Of a stretch of DNA of 64,000 nucleotides, positions 9,860 to 17,923 are shown in pieces (position 1 is the first letter of the stretch; the number at the start of each line of letters is the position of its first letter). Position numbers and translations under genes: made by a program. Under the pieces are notes generated by a model, which was not told the origin of the DNA, did no database searches, and saw only the letters and a program-made list of their open reading frames with translations. The DNA comes from Sinorhizobium fredii USDA 257 (lineage in GTDB: Bacteria > Pseudomonadota > Alphaproteobacteria > Rhizobiales > Rhizobiaceae). The DNA lies in assembly GCF_000265205.3 (NCBI RefSeq), contig NC_018000.1:5737001-5801000 (forward strand), given 5' to 3'.

Positions 9860-10389
9860 GTTGTTGGCGTCGTTGGGCATCGGACAGACAAAATTCGAGT
9901 AGCAAATACAACCTCGCGCGAGGCGGAGGCTCTCTACGGCCTCCTCCGGCAATTCCGGATCGGTGAGGACATCAACGGTGGCCCGACCGACATTCGCGCC
10001 GATGCGCCGGCACGGCTTCCCGCAGCAAGACCGACAAGAGGCGCCCAAAAGCGAAACCTGGCGGTCGTGCCCGCCGCCGAAGCCTGGCAGAACTTCTGAG
10101 TTCAATCCCCGAACCGCACGCTCGAAGAAGGGGAGGTGGCATCAGTGGCCGCCCTCCCCGCAAGACCATTTTGAGGTTAAGCCAAGAACTTTGCAGGCCC
10201 CTCCCCACAAGGGAGGGGCTCGGCGCGTGCGGCCGCCCACAGTGCCAGTTCCAACTTCCAAGCCTTCAGGACCGGTCGAGTCGGGAACGGGGTGGCACGG
10301 CATCGAAAGCCCCCTTGTGGGGAGGGGTTGGGGAGGGGTCTTTTTGCGTGCTGCGTCGGTAAGCGCCTCTTCCGGCTACTGTCCCTGGG
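9860..10389. other. Intergenic region between cheW and fdsD
   Basis: About 530 bases without a convincing gene. It holds a Cys-rich minus-strand frame (9824-10105; motifs CRSCCGKPC and CICYSNFVC) that has only a TTG start, an upstream in-frame stop and an end that overlaps the cheW terminator; it may be a decayed gene. The right part (10196-10346) is a GC-rich inverted-repeat element. No tRNA or clear promoter is seen. Confidence 0.5.
10196..10346. repeat. GC-rich intergenic element with inverted-repeat ends, second copy
   Basis: A left arm at 10196-10220 (GGCCCCTCCCCACAAGG then GAGGGGCT) and a right arm at 10307-10343 (AGCCCCCTTGTGGGG, then a GGTTGGGGAGGGGTC tail) face each other across about 86 bases. 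The right arm matches the right arm of the 5588-5760 element almost base for base, including GGTTGGGGAGGGGTC. The interior is less similar. Likely a dispersed rhizobial repeat; it may also end leftward fds transcription. Confidence 0.55.
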
Positions 10390-10620
10390 CTACGCCGCTT
10401 CCGGACGGCGGATCTTCGGCGCTGCTTCAAGGACCAACGGGTTCAGTCCCTCGCCGCCGTGCTCGATATGCTCGAACAGTTTGCGGCGCATGCGCGGCTC
10501 CCAATATTTGTTGATGTGCGTCGCCACGCCTTGCGCCGCCTCTCTGGCTGGCTGGCTCTGGAAGAAGGTCGCGATCTGGTTCGCCATGTGGATCAGCTTG
10601 GCATTGGTATCTGCAGACAT
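10390..10620 (-). CDS. fdsD: Formate dehydrogenase delta subunit
   Basis: 76-residue protein, the last gene of the fds operon. Sequence features such as KLIHMANQIATFFQ, ATHINKYWEPRMR and a C-terminal EAAPKIRRP fit FdsD, the small subunit/accessory protein of soluble NAD-dependent, molybdenum-containing formate dehydrogenases, thought to help cofactor insertion or stability. The ATG at 10620 is chosen because it starts the conserved core; a longer frame upstream overlaps fdhD. It lies 19 bases after the fdhD stop. Confidence 0.88.
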   Translation of the reverse strand: MSADTNAKLIHMANQIATFFQSQPAREAAQGVATHINKYWEPRMRRKLFEHIEHGGEGLNPLVLEAAPKIRRPEAA

Positions 10621-10639
10621 CGCGACAGCTCCGCTTCTC

Positions 10640-11557
10640 TCAAAATGAATCAGTGCGGGAGGCGCGCGTGGAAAACGGCGCCCGTTCTTCCTCGTCCCGC
10701 TCAATGCGCTCTGGGTGGGTAAAGATTTCGAATTCGTCGCCGCGCACAAGCGCGATCAGTGTCATGCCGGCCTCCTCCGCCGTGCGGATCGCAAGCGCCG
10801 TCGGCGCCGAAATGGCGATGATCACCGGGCTTCCGGCAATCGCCGCCTTCTGAACCATCTCGACAGAGACGCGCGACGTGACGACGACGGCGCCTTGTGT
10901 GCCCTTGAAACCGGCGCGCGCGGCGGCGCCCGTCAGCTTGTCCAGCGCATTGTGGCGACCGACATCCTCGCGCACCGCGATCAGCCCCTGGCCCGGCACG
11001 TAGAACGCCGCGCCATGCACCGCACGCGTCTCGATGTGCAGCGGCTGCTGGCCGTTGAGCAGGCCGACGGCCTGTACGACATCCTCATCGGAAAGCCTCA
11101 GCGACGAGCCGGAAACGTCCGACGTCGCTCGCACGGCTTGCTCGATCGATTCGATGCCGCAGAGCCCGCAGCCGACGGGCCCGGCCATGTGGCGGCGGCG
11201 CAAGCGCAACGCCTCGTTCTGCTCGTCCCTGAGGCTGATCTGCAGGTCGATTCCCTTGTCCTCGGCGACCACCTCGACCGTTTCGATTTGATCCGGGTCG
11301 GTGATGATGCCTTCCGTCAGGCTGAAGCCGATGGCGAAGTCCTCGAGATCGGCGGGCGTCGCCATCATCACGGCGTGCGTCGACCCACCATAGCTCAGCG
11401 CAATCGCTGTCTCCTCCGGCACGACGCGCGATTGCCGTACGAGCACGCCCGCACGCCGCGCGTCTTCCGGAACCTTCGCCGTCGTCTTGAAGCGGGTCCT
11501 GTCGGCCGCGCCGACCGTGACGGCAGTGGGAGAGGACGGAAGTCGTTTGCCTACCAT
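10640..11557 (-). CDS. fdhD: Formate dehydrogenase sulfurtransferase FdhD/FdsC
   Basis: 305-residue FdhD-family protein. It passes sulfur from a cysteine desulfurase to the molybdenum cofactor before insertion into formate dehydrogenase. The family's sulfur-carrying Cys-x-x-Cys is present in GPVGCGLCGIES, and VREDVGRHNALDKL and VVTSRVSVEMVQKA are hallmark segments. It starts 8 bases after the fdsA stop, so it is translated in the same operon. In fds operons of Ralstonia type this gene is called fdsC. Confidence 0.93.
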   Translation of the reverse strand: MVGKRLPSSPTAVTVGAADRTRFKTTAKVPEDARRAGVLVRQSRVVPEETAIALSYGGSTHAVMMATPADLEDFAIGFSLTEGIITDPDQIETVEVVAEDKGIDLQISLRDEQNEALRLRRRHMAGPVGCGLCGIESIEQAVRATSDVSGSSLRLSDEDVVQAVGLLNGQQPLHIETRAVHGAAFYVPGQGLIAVREDVGRHNALDKLTGAAARAGFKGTQGAVVVTSRVSVEMVQKAAIAGSPVIIAISAPTALAIRTAEEAGMTLIALVRGDEFEIFTHPERIERDEEERAPFSTRASRTDSF

Positions 11558-11565
11558 TCCTTCTC

Positions 11566-14445
11566 CTACTCCGCCGCCTCCAGCTTGCCGGCGATCCGCC
11601 GCGATTGGCGGGCCTGCTCGTCATAGTCGACCTGCCAGTCCGAGGGGCCGTTCGACGGCGACACCTGCACGGCCGTCACCTTGTATTCCGGGCAGTTGGT
11701 CGCCCAGTCGGAAAAGTCCGTGGTGATGACGTTCGCCTGCGTCGTCGGATGGTGGAAGGTGGTGTAGACGACACCAGGCGCGACGCGGTCCGTGATGAGC
11801 GCCCGGAGCGTCGTCTCGCCCGAGCGGCTGGCGAGCCGGATCCAGTCGCCGTCGCGGATGCCGCGCTGTTCGGCGTCATGCGGATGGATCTCCAGCCGGT
11901 CTTCCGGGTGCCAGACGACATTCTCCGTACGACGCGTCTGGGCGCCGACATTGTAGTGGCTGAGGATGCGGCCGGTGGTGAGCAGCAGCGGGAAGCGCGG
12001 CCCGGTCCTCTCGTCGGTCGGCACATATTCGGTGCGGATGAACTTGCCCTTGCCGCGCACGAAGCCGTCGACATGCATGATCGGCGAACCGAGCGGCGCC
12101 TTTTCGTTGCAGGGCCACTGCACCGAGCCCATCTTGTCGAGATAGTCATAGGAGACCATGGCGAAGGTCGGCGTCGTCGCGGCGATTTCATCCATGATCT
12201 CGGACGGATGGCCATAGTTCCAGTCGAGACGCATGGCCTGGGCGAGTTTCTGCGTCACCTCCCAGTCGGCATAGCCGTTCTTCGGCCGCATCACCCGGCG
12301 AACGCGATTGATGCGGCGCTCGGCATTGGTGAAGGTGCCGTCCTTTTCCAGGAAGGTCGAGCCGGGCAGGAAGACATGCGCATAGTTGGCCGTCTCGTTG
12401 AGGAACAGGTCGTGCACCACGACACATTCCATCGCCGCGAGACCGGCGGCCACGTGCTTGGTGTCCGGGTCGGACTGCAGGATGTCCTCGCCCTGGATAT
12501 AGAGCGCCTTGAAGGTGCCTTCGACCGCTGCGTCGAGCATGTTGGGGATACGAAGGCCCGGCTCGTTGTTGAGCGTCACGCCCCACAGCTTCTCGAAGGT
12601 CTCGCGCGTCGCGTCGTCCGAAATATGCCGGTAGCCCGGCAGCTCGTGCGGGAAGGAGCCCATGTCGCAGGAGCCCTGCACGTTGTTCTGGCCGCGCAGC
12701 GGATTGACGCCGACGCCGGGCCGACCGATGTTGCCGGTGACCATGGCGAGGTTGGCGATCGCCATGACCGTGGTCGAACCCTGGCTGTGCTCGGTGACCC
12801 CGAGGCCGTAATAGATCGCGCCGTTGCCGCCGGTGGCGTAAAGGCGAGCAGCCCCGCGCACCAGTTCGGCCGGAACGCCGGTGTAAGCCTCGGTCGCTTC
12901 CGGGCTGTGGTGGGGCTCGGCAACGAACGCCGCCCAATCCTCGAATTCCGACCAGTCGCAGCGCTCGCGGATGAAGGCTTCGTTGGCGAGGCCCTCGGTG
13001 ACGATGACATGCGCAAGCGCCGTCAGGATGGCGACATTGGTGCCGGGTTTGATCGGCAGGTGGTAGGAGGCTTCGACATGGGCCGAGCGGACGAGATCGA
13101 TCCGGCGCGGATCGATGACGATCAGCTTGGCGCCCTCGCGCAGCCGCTTCTTGAGCCGCGAGGCGAAGACCGGATGGCCGTCGGTCGGGTTGGCGCCGAT
13201 GATGATGGCGACATCCGTGTGCTCGACGCTGTCGAAATTCTGCGTGCCGGCCGAGGTGCCGAAGGTCTGGTTGAGGCCGTAGCCGGTCGGCGAATGGCAG
13301 ACGCGGGCGCAGGTATCGACATTGTTGTTGCCGAAGCCGGCGCGCACCAGCTTCTGCACCAGATAGGTCTCCTCGTTGGTACAACGCGACGAGGTGATGC
13401 CGCCGACGGAATCTCGGCCATACTGATACTGGATTCGGCGGAACTCGGAAGCGACGTGCGCAAAGGCCTCTTCCCAAGTGACCTCGCGCCAGGGATCGGT
13501 GACCTTGTCGCGGACCATCGGGTTGAGAACGCGGTCCTTGTGGTTCGAATAGCCATAGGCGAAACGGCCCTTGACGCAGGAATGGCCGCGGTTCGCCTGG
13601 CCATCCTTCCACGGCACCATGCGGACAAGCTCCTCGCCGCGCATCTCCGCCTTGAAGGAGCAGCCGACGCCGCAATAGGCACAGGTGGTGACGACCGAAT
13701 GCTCCGGCTGGCCGATCTCGATCACCGATTTTTCGGTCAGCGTCGCCGTCGGGCAGGCCTGCACGCAGGCGCCGCAGGAGACGCATTCGGAGGAGACGAA
13801 ATCCTCGCTCATGCCGGCGGAAACACGCGAATCGAAGCCGCGGCCGCTGATCGTCAGCGCAAAGGTGCCCTGCACCTCTTCGCAAGCACGCACGCAGCGC
13901 GAGCAGACGATGCACTTCGCCGGATCAAAGGTGAAATAGGGATTGGATTCGTCCTTCGGCGCCCATTGGCGATTGATCTCGCCATTGTTGCGCGCCTTCA
14001 CATGGTTCGCGCCATCATAGCCATAGCGCACGTCACGCAAGCCGACGGCGCCGGCCATGTCCTGCAGCTCGCAGTCGCCGTTGGCGGCACAGGTCAGGCA
14101 GTCGAGCGGATGGTCGGAGATATAGAGCTCCATGACGCCGCGGCGCACATCCTTCAGCCGCTGCGTCTGCGTCGAAACGCTGATGCCGGGCGCGACCGGC
14201 GTCGTGCAGGAGGCCGGCATGCCGGCCCGCCCCTCGATCTCCACCAGACAGAGCCGGCAGGAGCCGAAGGCCTCCATCATGTCCGAGGCGCAGAGCTTCG
14301 GCACCTCGACGCCCGCTTCCATCGCCGCCCGCATGATCGACGTGCCTTCCGGCACGCTGATCTCCCGCCCGTCGATCGTCAGCGTCACCAGCTTTTCGGA
14401 TTTGGAAGCAGGAGTGCCATAGTCGATTTCACGCACCATATTCAT
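11566..14445 (-). CDS. fdsA: NAD-dependent formate dehydrogenase alpha (catalytic) subunit
   Basis: 959 residues, full length for FdsA, the molybdopterin subunit that oxidises formate to CO2. Domains in order: N-terminal 2Fe-2S plant-type ferredoxin (about 20-95), His/Cys 4Fe-4S region with DCLTCAANGDCELQD (about 117-131), two 4Fe-4S clusters (CIVCSRCVRAC; CVSCGACVQACPT), then the FdhF-like domain starting CAYCGVGC, and a C-terminal molybdopterin-dinucleotide domain. The molybdenum ligand is Cys383 in CARVCHSPT, so this is a cysteine, not selenocysteine, enzyme. The ATG overlaps the stop of the preceding 71-residue ORF (ATGA). Confidence 0.96.
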   Translation of the reverse strand: MNMVREIDYGTPASKSEKLVTLTIDGREISVPEGTSIMRAAMEAGVEVPKLCASDMMEAFGSCRLCLVEIEGRAGMPASCTTPVAPGISVSTQTQRLKDVRRGVMELYISDHPLDCLTCAANGDCELQDMAGAVGLRDVRYGYDGANHVKARNNGEINRQWAPKDESNPYFTFDPAKCIVCSRCVRACEEVQGTFALTISGRGFDSRVSAGMSEDFVSSECVSCGACVQACPTATLTEKSVIEIGQPEHSVVTTCAYCGVGCSFKAEMRGEELVRMVPWKDGQANRGHSCVKGRFAYGYSNHKDRVLNPMVRDKVTDPWREVTWEEAFAHVASEFRRIQYQYGRDSVGGITSSRCTNEETYLVQKLVRAGFGNNNVDTCARVCHSPTGYGLNQTFGTSAGTQNFDSVEHTDVAIIIGANPTDGHPVFASRLKKRLREGAKLIVIDPRRIDLVRSAHVEASYHLPIKPGTNVAILTALAHVIVTEGLANEAFIRERCDWSEFEDWAAFVAEPHHSPEATEAYTGVPAELVRGAARLYATGGNGAIYYGLGVTEHSQGSTTVMAIANLAMVTGNIGRPGVGVNPLRGQNNVQGSCDMGSFPHELPGYRHISDDATRETFEKLWGVTLNNEPGLRIPNMLDAAVEGTFKALYIQGEDILQSDPDTKHVAAGLAAMECVVVHDLFLNETANYAHVFLPGSTFLEKDGTFTNAERRINRVRRVMRPKNGYADWEVTQKLAQAMRLDWNYGHPSEIMDEIAATTPTFAMVSYDYLDKMGSVQWPCNEKAPLGSPIMHVDGFVRGKGKFIRTEYVPTDERTGPRFPLLLTTGRILSHYNVGAQTRRTENVVWHPEDRLEIHPHDAEQRGIRDGDWIRLASRSGETTLRALITDRVAPGVVYTTFHHPTTQANVITTDFSDWATNCPEYKVTAVQVSPSNGPSDWQVDYDEQARQSRRIAGKLEAAE

Positions 14446-14657
14446 TGCACTGCTCCCATGCCGACTACACTAGGGGTCAATCGTTCTCGCGCTGTTTGCG
14501 CCGAAAACTCGACAAGCTCCAGCGGCGGCAAGTCTTCAGAGAAGGCCGAGAAGGTCATGCGGCCGTCTTCGTGCCAATAAAACACTTCGAGCACTGCGTG
14601 CGTTCCGCCACCAATTTGCTCGTTGACTTCAATATACATCCCATCGCGCTGTATCAT
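14442..14657 (-). CDS. Small protein of unknown function inside the fds operon
   Basis: 71 residues, not recognised. It begins MIQRDGMYIEVNEQIGGG and carries HAVLEVFYWHEDGRMTF followed by a helical, acidic-leucine segment ending ARERLTPS. No Cys, no signal peptide, no membrane segment. Its ATG overlaps the fdsB stop as ATGA (14654-14657) and its own TGA overlaps the fdsA ATG the same way (14442-14445), strong evidence that it is translated and coupled with both neighbours. A longer frame extending into fdsB exists but would overlap that gene by 225 bases, so the short form is preferred. A role in assembly or regulation of the dehydrogenase is only inferred from position. Confidence 0.75.
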   Translation of the reverse strand: MIQRDGMYIEVNEQIGGGTHAVLEVFYWHEDGRMTFSAFSEDLPPLELVEFSAQTARERLTPSVVGMGAVQ

Positions 14658-16210
14658 TCCGCAGCCTCCACCGCCGGCGCCGACGAAAAGTCCTCCGGGA
14701 AATGCGTCATGGCGCTCATCACCGGATAGGGCGTGAAGCCGCCGAGCGCGCAGAGCGAGCCGAACTTCATCGTGTTGCAGAGATCGGCGAGCAGTTCGCG
14801 GTTCTTTTCCGGCTCGATGCCGGCCGCGATATTGTCCGCCACTTCGACGCCGCGCATCGAGCCGATGCGGCAGGGCGTGCACTTGCCGCAGCTTTCGACC
14901 GCGCAGAATTCCATGGCGAAGCGGGCCTGCTTCAGCATGTCGGCCGTGTCGTCGAAGACGACGATGCCGGCATGGCCGATAAGCCCGTCCTTCGCCGCGA
15001 AGGCCTCGTAGTCGAAGGGCGTGTCGAACAGCGCCCGCGGGAAATAGGCGCCGAGCGGCCCCCCCACCTGCACCGCCTTGACAGGACGGCCGCTCGCCGT
15101 GCCGCCGCCGATCTCGTCGACGATTTCGCCGAGGGTCAGGCCGAAGGCGGTCTCATAAAGGCCACCGTGCTTGATGTTGCCGGCAATCTGGAGCGGGATC
15201 GTGCCGCGCGACCGGCCCATGCCGAAATCGCGGTAGAAGGCGGCGCCCTTGTCCAGGATGACCGGCACCGAGGCGAGCGAGATGACGTTGTTGATGACGG
15301 TCGGGCAGTCGAACAGACCTTTGTGCGCCGGCAGCGGCGGCTTGGCGCGCACCAGACCCCGCTTGCCCTCGAGGCTGTTCAACAGCGAGGTCTCCTCGCC
15401 GCAGACATAGGCGCCGGCGCCGGTCCGAACTTCCATGTCGAAGGCATGCGCCGATCCGAGCACCGATTGACCGAGCACGCCGGCGGCGCGGGCGATCTCG
15501 ATCGCTTGCGTCATGGCGGCAATGGCATGCGGATATTCGGAGCGGGTGTAGACGTAGCCCTTTGTCGCACCGGTGGCGACGCCGGCAATCGCCATGCCCT
15601 CGATCAGCACGAAGGGATCGCCTTCCATGATCATTCGGTCGGCGAACGTACCGCTGTCGCCCTCGTCGGCGTTGCACACGATGTATTTCTGGGTGCCTGC
15701 GGTTTCGAGGACGGTCTTCCACTTGATGCCGGTCGGGAAGCCGGCACCGCCGCGGCCGCGCAGGCCGCTTTCGGTCACCTCGGCAACGATCGCCTGCGGC
15801 TGCATGGCAACCGCTTTCTCGAGGCCGCGCAAGCCGCCATGGGCGCGGTAGTCGTCGAGCGACAGCGGATCGATGAGGCCGCAGCGGGCGAAGGTCAGCC
15901 GCGTCTGCTGCTTAAGGAAGGGAATCGCTTCCGTCTTGCCAAGACAGAGCGGGTGCGCAGCGCCTGAAAGCAACCCTGCATCGAGGAGTGAGGCGACGTC
16001 GCGCGCCTTAACCGGACCGTAGGCGACGCGGCCCGCCGCGGTTGCGACCTCGACCAGCGGCTCCAGCCAGTGCATGCCGCGCGAGCCGTTACGAACGATC
16101 ATCGCGTCGAGACCGCGCGCCGCGATCGCCTCGGCCATCGCCGTCGCCACCTTTTCGGCGCCAAGCGCAAGTGCTGCGGCATCGCGCGGAATGTAGATCT
16201 TGACGGTCAT
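14654..16210 (-). CDS. fdsB: NAD-dependent formate dehydrogenase beta subunit
   Basis: 518 residues, NuoF-like flavoprotein that passes electrons from FdsA clusters to NAD. An N-terminal thioredoxin-like segment (about 1-100) precedes the FMN/NAD-binding core with GLRGRGGAGFPTGIKW, CNADEGDSGTFADR and GAGAYVCGEETSL, and a C-terminal 4Fe-4S site ESCGKCTPCRIGS. Together with FdsG it forms the diaphorase unit. It overlaps fdsG by 4 bases at its start (ATGA) and the small ORF at its end. Confidence 0.95.
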   Translation of the reverse strand: MTVKIYIPRDAAALALGAEKVATAMAEAIAARGLDAMIVRNGSRGMHWLEPLVEVATAAGRVAYGPVKARDVASLLDAGLLSGAAHPLCLGKTEAIPFLKQQTRLTFARCGLIDPLSLDDYRAHGGLRGLEKAVAMQPQAIVAEVTESGLRGRGGAGFPTGIKWKTVLETAGTQKYIVCNADEGDSGTFADRMIMEGDPFVLIEGMAIAGVATGATKGYVYTRSEYPHAIAAMTQAIEIARAAGVLGQSVLGSAHAFDMEVRTGAGAYVCGEETSLLNSLEGKRGLVRAKPPLPAHKGLFDCPTVINNVISLASVPVILDKGAAFYRDFGMGRSRGTIPLQIAGNIKHGGLYETAFGLTLGEIVDEIGGGTASGRPVKAVQVGGPLGAYFPRALFDTPFDYEAFAAKDGLIGHAGIVVFDDTADMLKQARFAMEFCAVESCGKCTPCRIGSMRGVEVADNIAAGIEPEKNRELLADLCNTMKFGSLCALGGFTPYPVMSAMTHFPEDFSSAPAVEAAE

Positions 16211-16686
16211 CGGCGTGCCTCCGCGACCAGCGCCTCGAGCTCCGCGTCGTCAACCCGGCCATGCACCTCGCCGTCGAGCATCGCCGACGGCGAGCAGGAA
16301 CACAGTCCAAGACAGTAGACCGGTTCGAGCGTTACCGCCCCGTCCGGAGTGGTCTCGTGGAAATCGATGCCGAGCAGCGCCTTGGCACGCTCCGCGAGCC
16401 GGTCACCGCCCACCGCCTGGCAGGATTCGGCGCGACAGAGTTTTAGGACGTGCCGCCCGGCCGGATGTTCGCGGAAATCATGATAAAAGGTGACGACGCC
16501 ATAGACTTCGGCGCGCGACAGGTTGAGTTCGCGGGCGATCACCGGCAGGCATTCCTGCGGCACATAGCCGAACTCGTCCTGGATTTCGTGCAGGATTGGC
16601 AGAAGCGGACCTTCGAGCGCTTTGAGTTCGCCGACAATCGCCAGCGTACGCTCGGTCACGTCTGCGCCTGGCAGATGAATATTCAC
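16207..16686 (-). CDS. fdsG: NAD-dependent formate dehydrogenase gamma subunit
   Basis: 159-residue NuoE/24 kDa-like 2Fe-2S protein. Core: ILHEIQDEFGYVPQECLP, then VYGVVTFYHDF, with cluster ligands in LCRAESCQA and CLGLCSCSP. First gene of the fdsG-fdsB-ORF-fdsA-fdhD-fdsD operon. The GTG at 16686 is preferred: it has GGGAGGG about 8 bases upstream and matches the usual N-terminus of the family; a frame running 36 codons further upstream has no such site. A LysR-type regulator lies 176 bases upstream in the same direction. Confidence 0.92.
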   Translation of the reverse strand: MNIHLPGADVTERTLAIVGELKALEGPLLPILHEIQDEFGYVPQECLPVIARELNLSRAEVYGVVTFYHDFREHPAGRHVLKLCRAESCQAVGGDRLAERAKALLGIDFHETTPDGAVTLEPVYCLGLCSCSPSAMLDGEVHGRVDDAELEALVAEARR

Positions 16687-16851
16687 GCGAAGAGCCCTCC
16701 CGGCTCGTGGTGCGCCGCGATCAGAGCCCTGCTCGATCGCCAGCACGCCAAAACTCGATTTTCGCAGAGCCCGGAGCCTCGTCGGCCTCTGCACAGGCTA
16801 CAAGCTTCGCGCTTAAGGCCAGAAGGGTCAATAATGCTGTTCCGTTGGTCG

Positions 16852-16866
16852 ATAGAAAAAATCTAT
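16852..16866 (-). promoter_or_regulatory. Likely LysR-type binding site upstream of the fds operon
   Basis: A perfect ATAG-N7-CTAT palindrome (ATAGA, five bases, TCTAT). This is the classic T-N11-A form recognised by LysR-type regulators. It overlaps the stop codon of the LysR gene and stands about 165 bases before the fdsG start. Site identity is inferred from form and place. Confidence 0.5.
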
Positions 16867-17759
16867 TGAACGCAGTTGCGCTCGCTGAGGATGCGGGCCT
16901 CGTGCAGCAGGGCGGAGACCAGCGGAGTAAACGGCTCGCGGTAGGTCGCGACCAGGCCTACCGTATGGTGCACATCCGGATCGATGATCGGGATCATCCG
17001 GATGTCCTCGTGAAAACCGAATGATTTCGCAACGTTATAGGGCATGATGCTTGCCCACCGCCCGGTCCGGACGTGGGAGAAAAGGACGATCATCGAATTC
17101 GATTCGAGCGTCGGGCTTGCCACCGCGCCGGCTTCGGCGAAATGCTGATTAATGATACGCCGGTTCTGCATGTCGGCCGTCAATAGACAAAGCCGAATAT
17201 TGCTAACCTCTTTCCAGGTCACGCTTGCGCGATCCGACAGGGCTGTGCCGGCGGCGGCAACCAGATGATATTGCTCGATCTGCAGCGGCACGCTGGTGAC
17301 TCGGCCGAGCGGTTCGTTCTCCAGATAGGTAAGCCCCGCGTCGATTTCGAGATTTTCGAGCAGCGCCAGGATCTGCAGCGAGGTGGTCGAAAGTACCGAG
17401 AAGGTGACGTCGGGATGCTTCTCCTGAAACGGTGCCGTGATGAGCGGCACCATGGAGAGTGTTGTCGGGATGGCGGCAAGGCGAATGTGGCCGGAGAGCC
17501 CCTTGCGCGCCGCGCGCATCTCCTCGCGCATTGTGCGCGCATCGCCGACGATCCGCCGCGCCCATTCGAGCACCCGCTGGCCTTCGGGGGTCAGCCCCTG
17601 AAAGCGGGATCCTCGATTGACAAGAATGACGCCGAGCTGGTCCTCCAGCTGGCGGATCGCCGCCGACAGCGTCGGCTGCGTGACGCCGCATTCCTCCGCC
17701 GCACGACCAAAATGCCGTTCGCGGGCGAGGGCGAGAAAGAACTCCAGCTTGTCGATCAT
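16863..17759 (-). CDS. LysR family regulator, probably of formate dehydrogenase
   Basis: 298 residues. N-terminal helix-turn-helix (about 1-62: LEFFLALARERHFGRAAEEC, VTQPTLSAAIRQLEDQLG) and a C-terminal effector-binding domain. It lies directly upstream of fdsG in the same direction, like the LysR gene found next to fds operons in other proteobacteria (fdsR); control of the fds operon in response to formate or growth state is inferred. The start at 17759 keeps the standard LysR N-terminus (MIDKLEFF). Confidence 0.87.
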   Translation of the reverse strand: MIDKLEFFLALARERHFGRAAEECGVTQPTLSAAIRQLEDQLGVILVNRGSRFQGLTPEGQRVLEWARRIVGDARTMREEMRAARKGLSGHIRLAAIPTTLSMVPLITAPFQEKHPDVTFSVLSTTSLQILALLENLEIDAGLTYLENEPLGRVTSVPLQIEQYHLVAAAGTALSDRASVTWKEVSNIRLCLLTADMQNRRIINQHFAEAGAVASPTLESNSMIVLFSHVRTGRWASIMPYNVAKSFGFHEDIRMIPIIDPDVHHTVGLVATYREPFTPLVSALLHEARILSERNCVQ

Positions 17760-17802
17760 GCCTGCCCCATAAGTTAAAGAGTAAGTCGCCGCTCACCCTA
17801 GG

Positions 17803-17905
17803 CCTCTCCCCGCATGCGGCGAAAGGGGACTGAGACTGTGCGGCATATCCCTTCGCCCCGTTCGCGGGAAGGTGCCGGCAGGCGGATGAGGGGGCGGAAG
17901 GCGCA
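17803..17905. repeat. Rhizobial palindromic intergenic repeat (REP/RIME-like)
   Basis: The stretch with CCTCTCCCCGCATGCGG, GTGCGGCATATCCCTTCGCC, TCGCGGGAAGGTGCCGGC and AGGCGGATGAGGGG matches the pattern of a repeat I know as common between genes in Rhizobiaceae. It fills most of the gap between the LysR gene and the SDR gene. Copy number cannot be counted from one window. Confidence 0.6.
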
Positions 17906-17923
17906 CGCCCTTCATAATCCCGC

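Noticed and set aside
11605..14580. Long plus-strand open frame (991 codons) opposite fdsA
   Set aside because: It is the antisense shadow of the well-supported fdsA; GC-rich codon bias leaves antisense frames open. Its translation has no recognisable domain.
14442..14882. 146-residue version of the small fds ORF starting inside fdsB
   Set aside because: It would overlap fdsB by 225 bases; the ATGA junction at 14654-14657 explains the start better.
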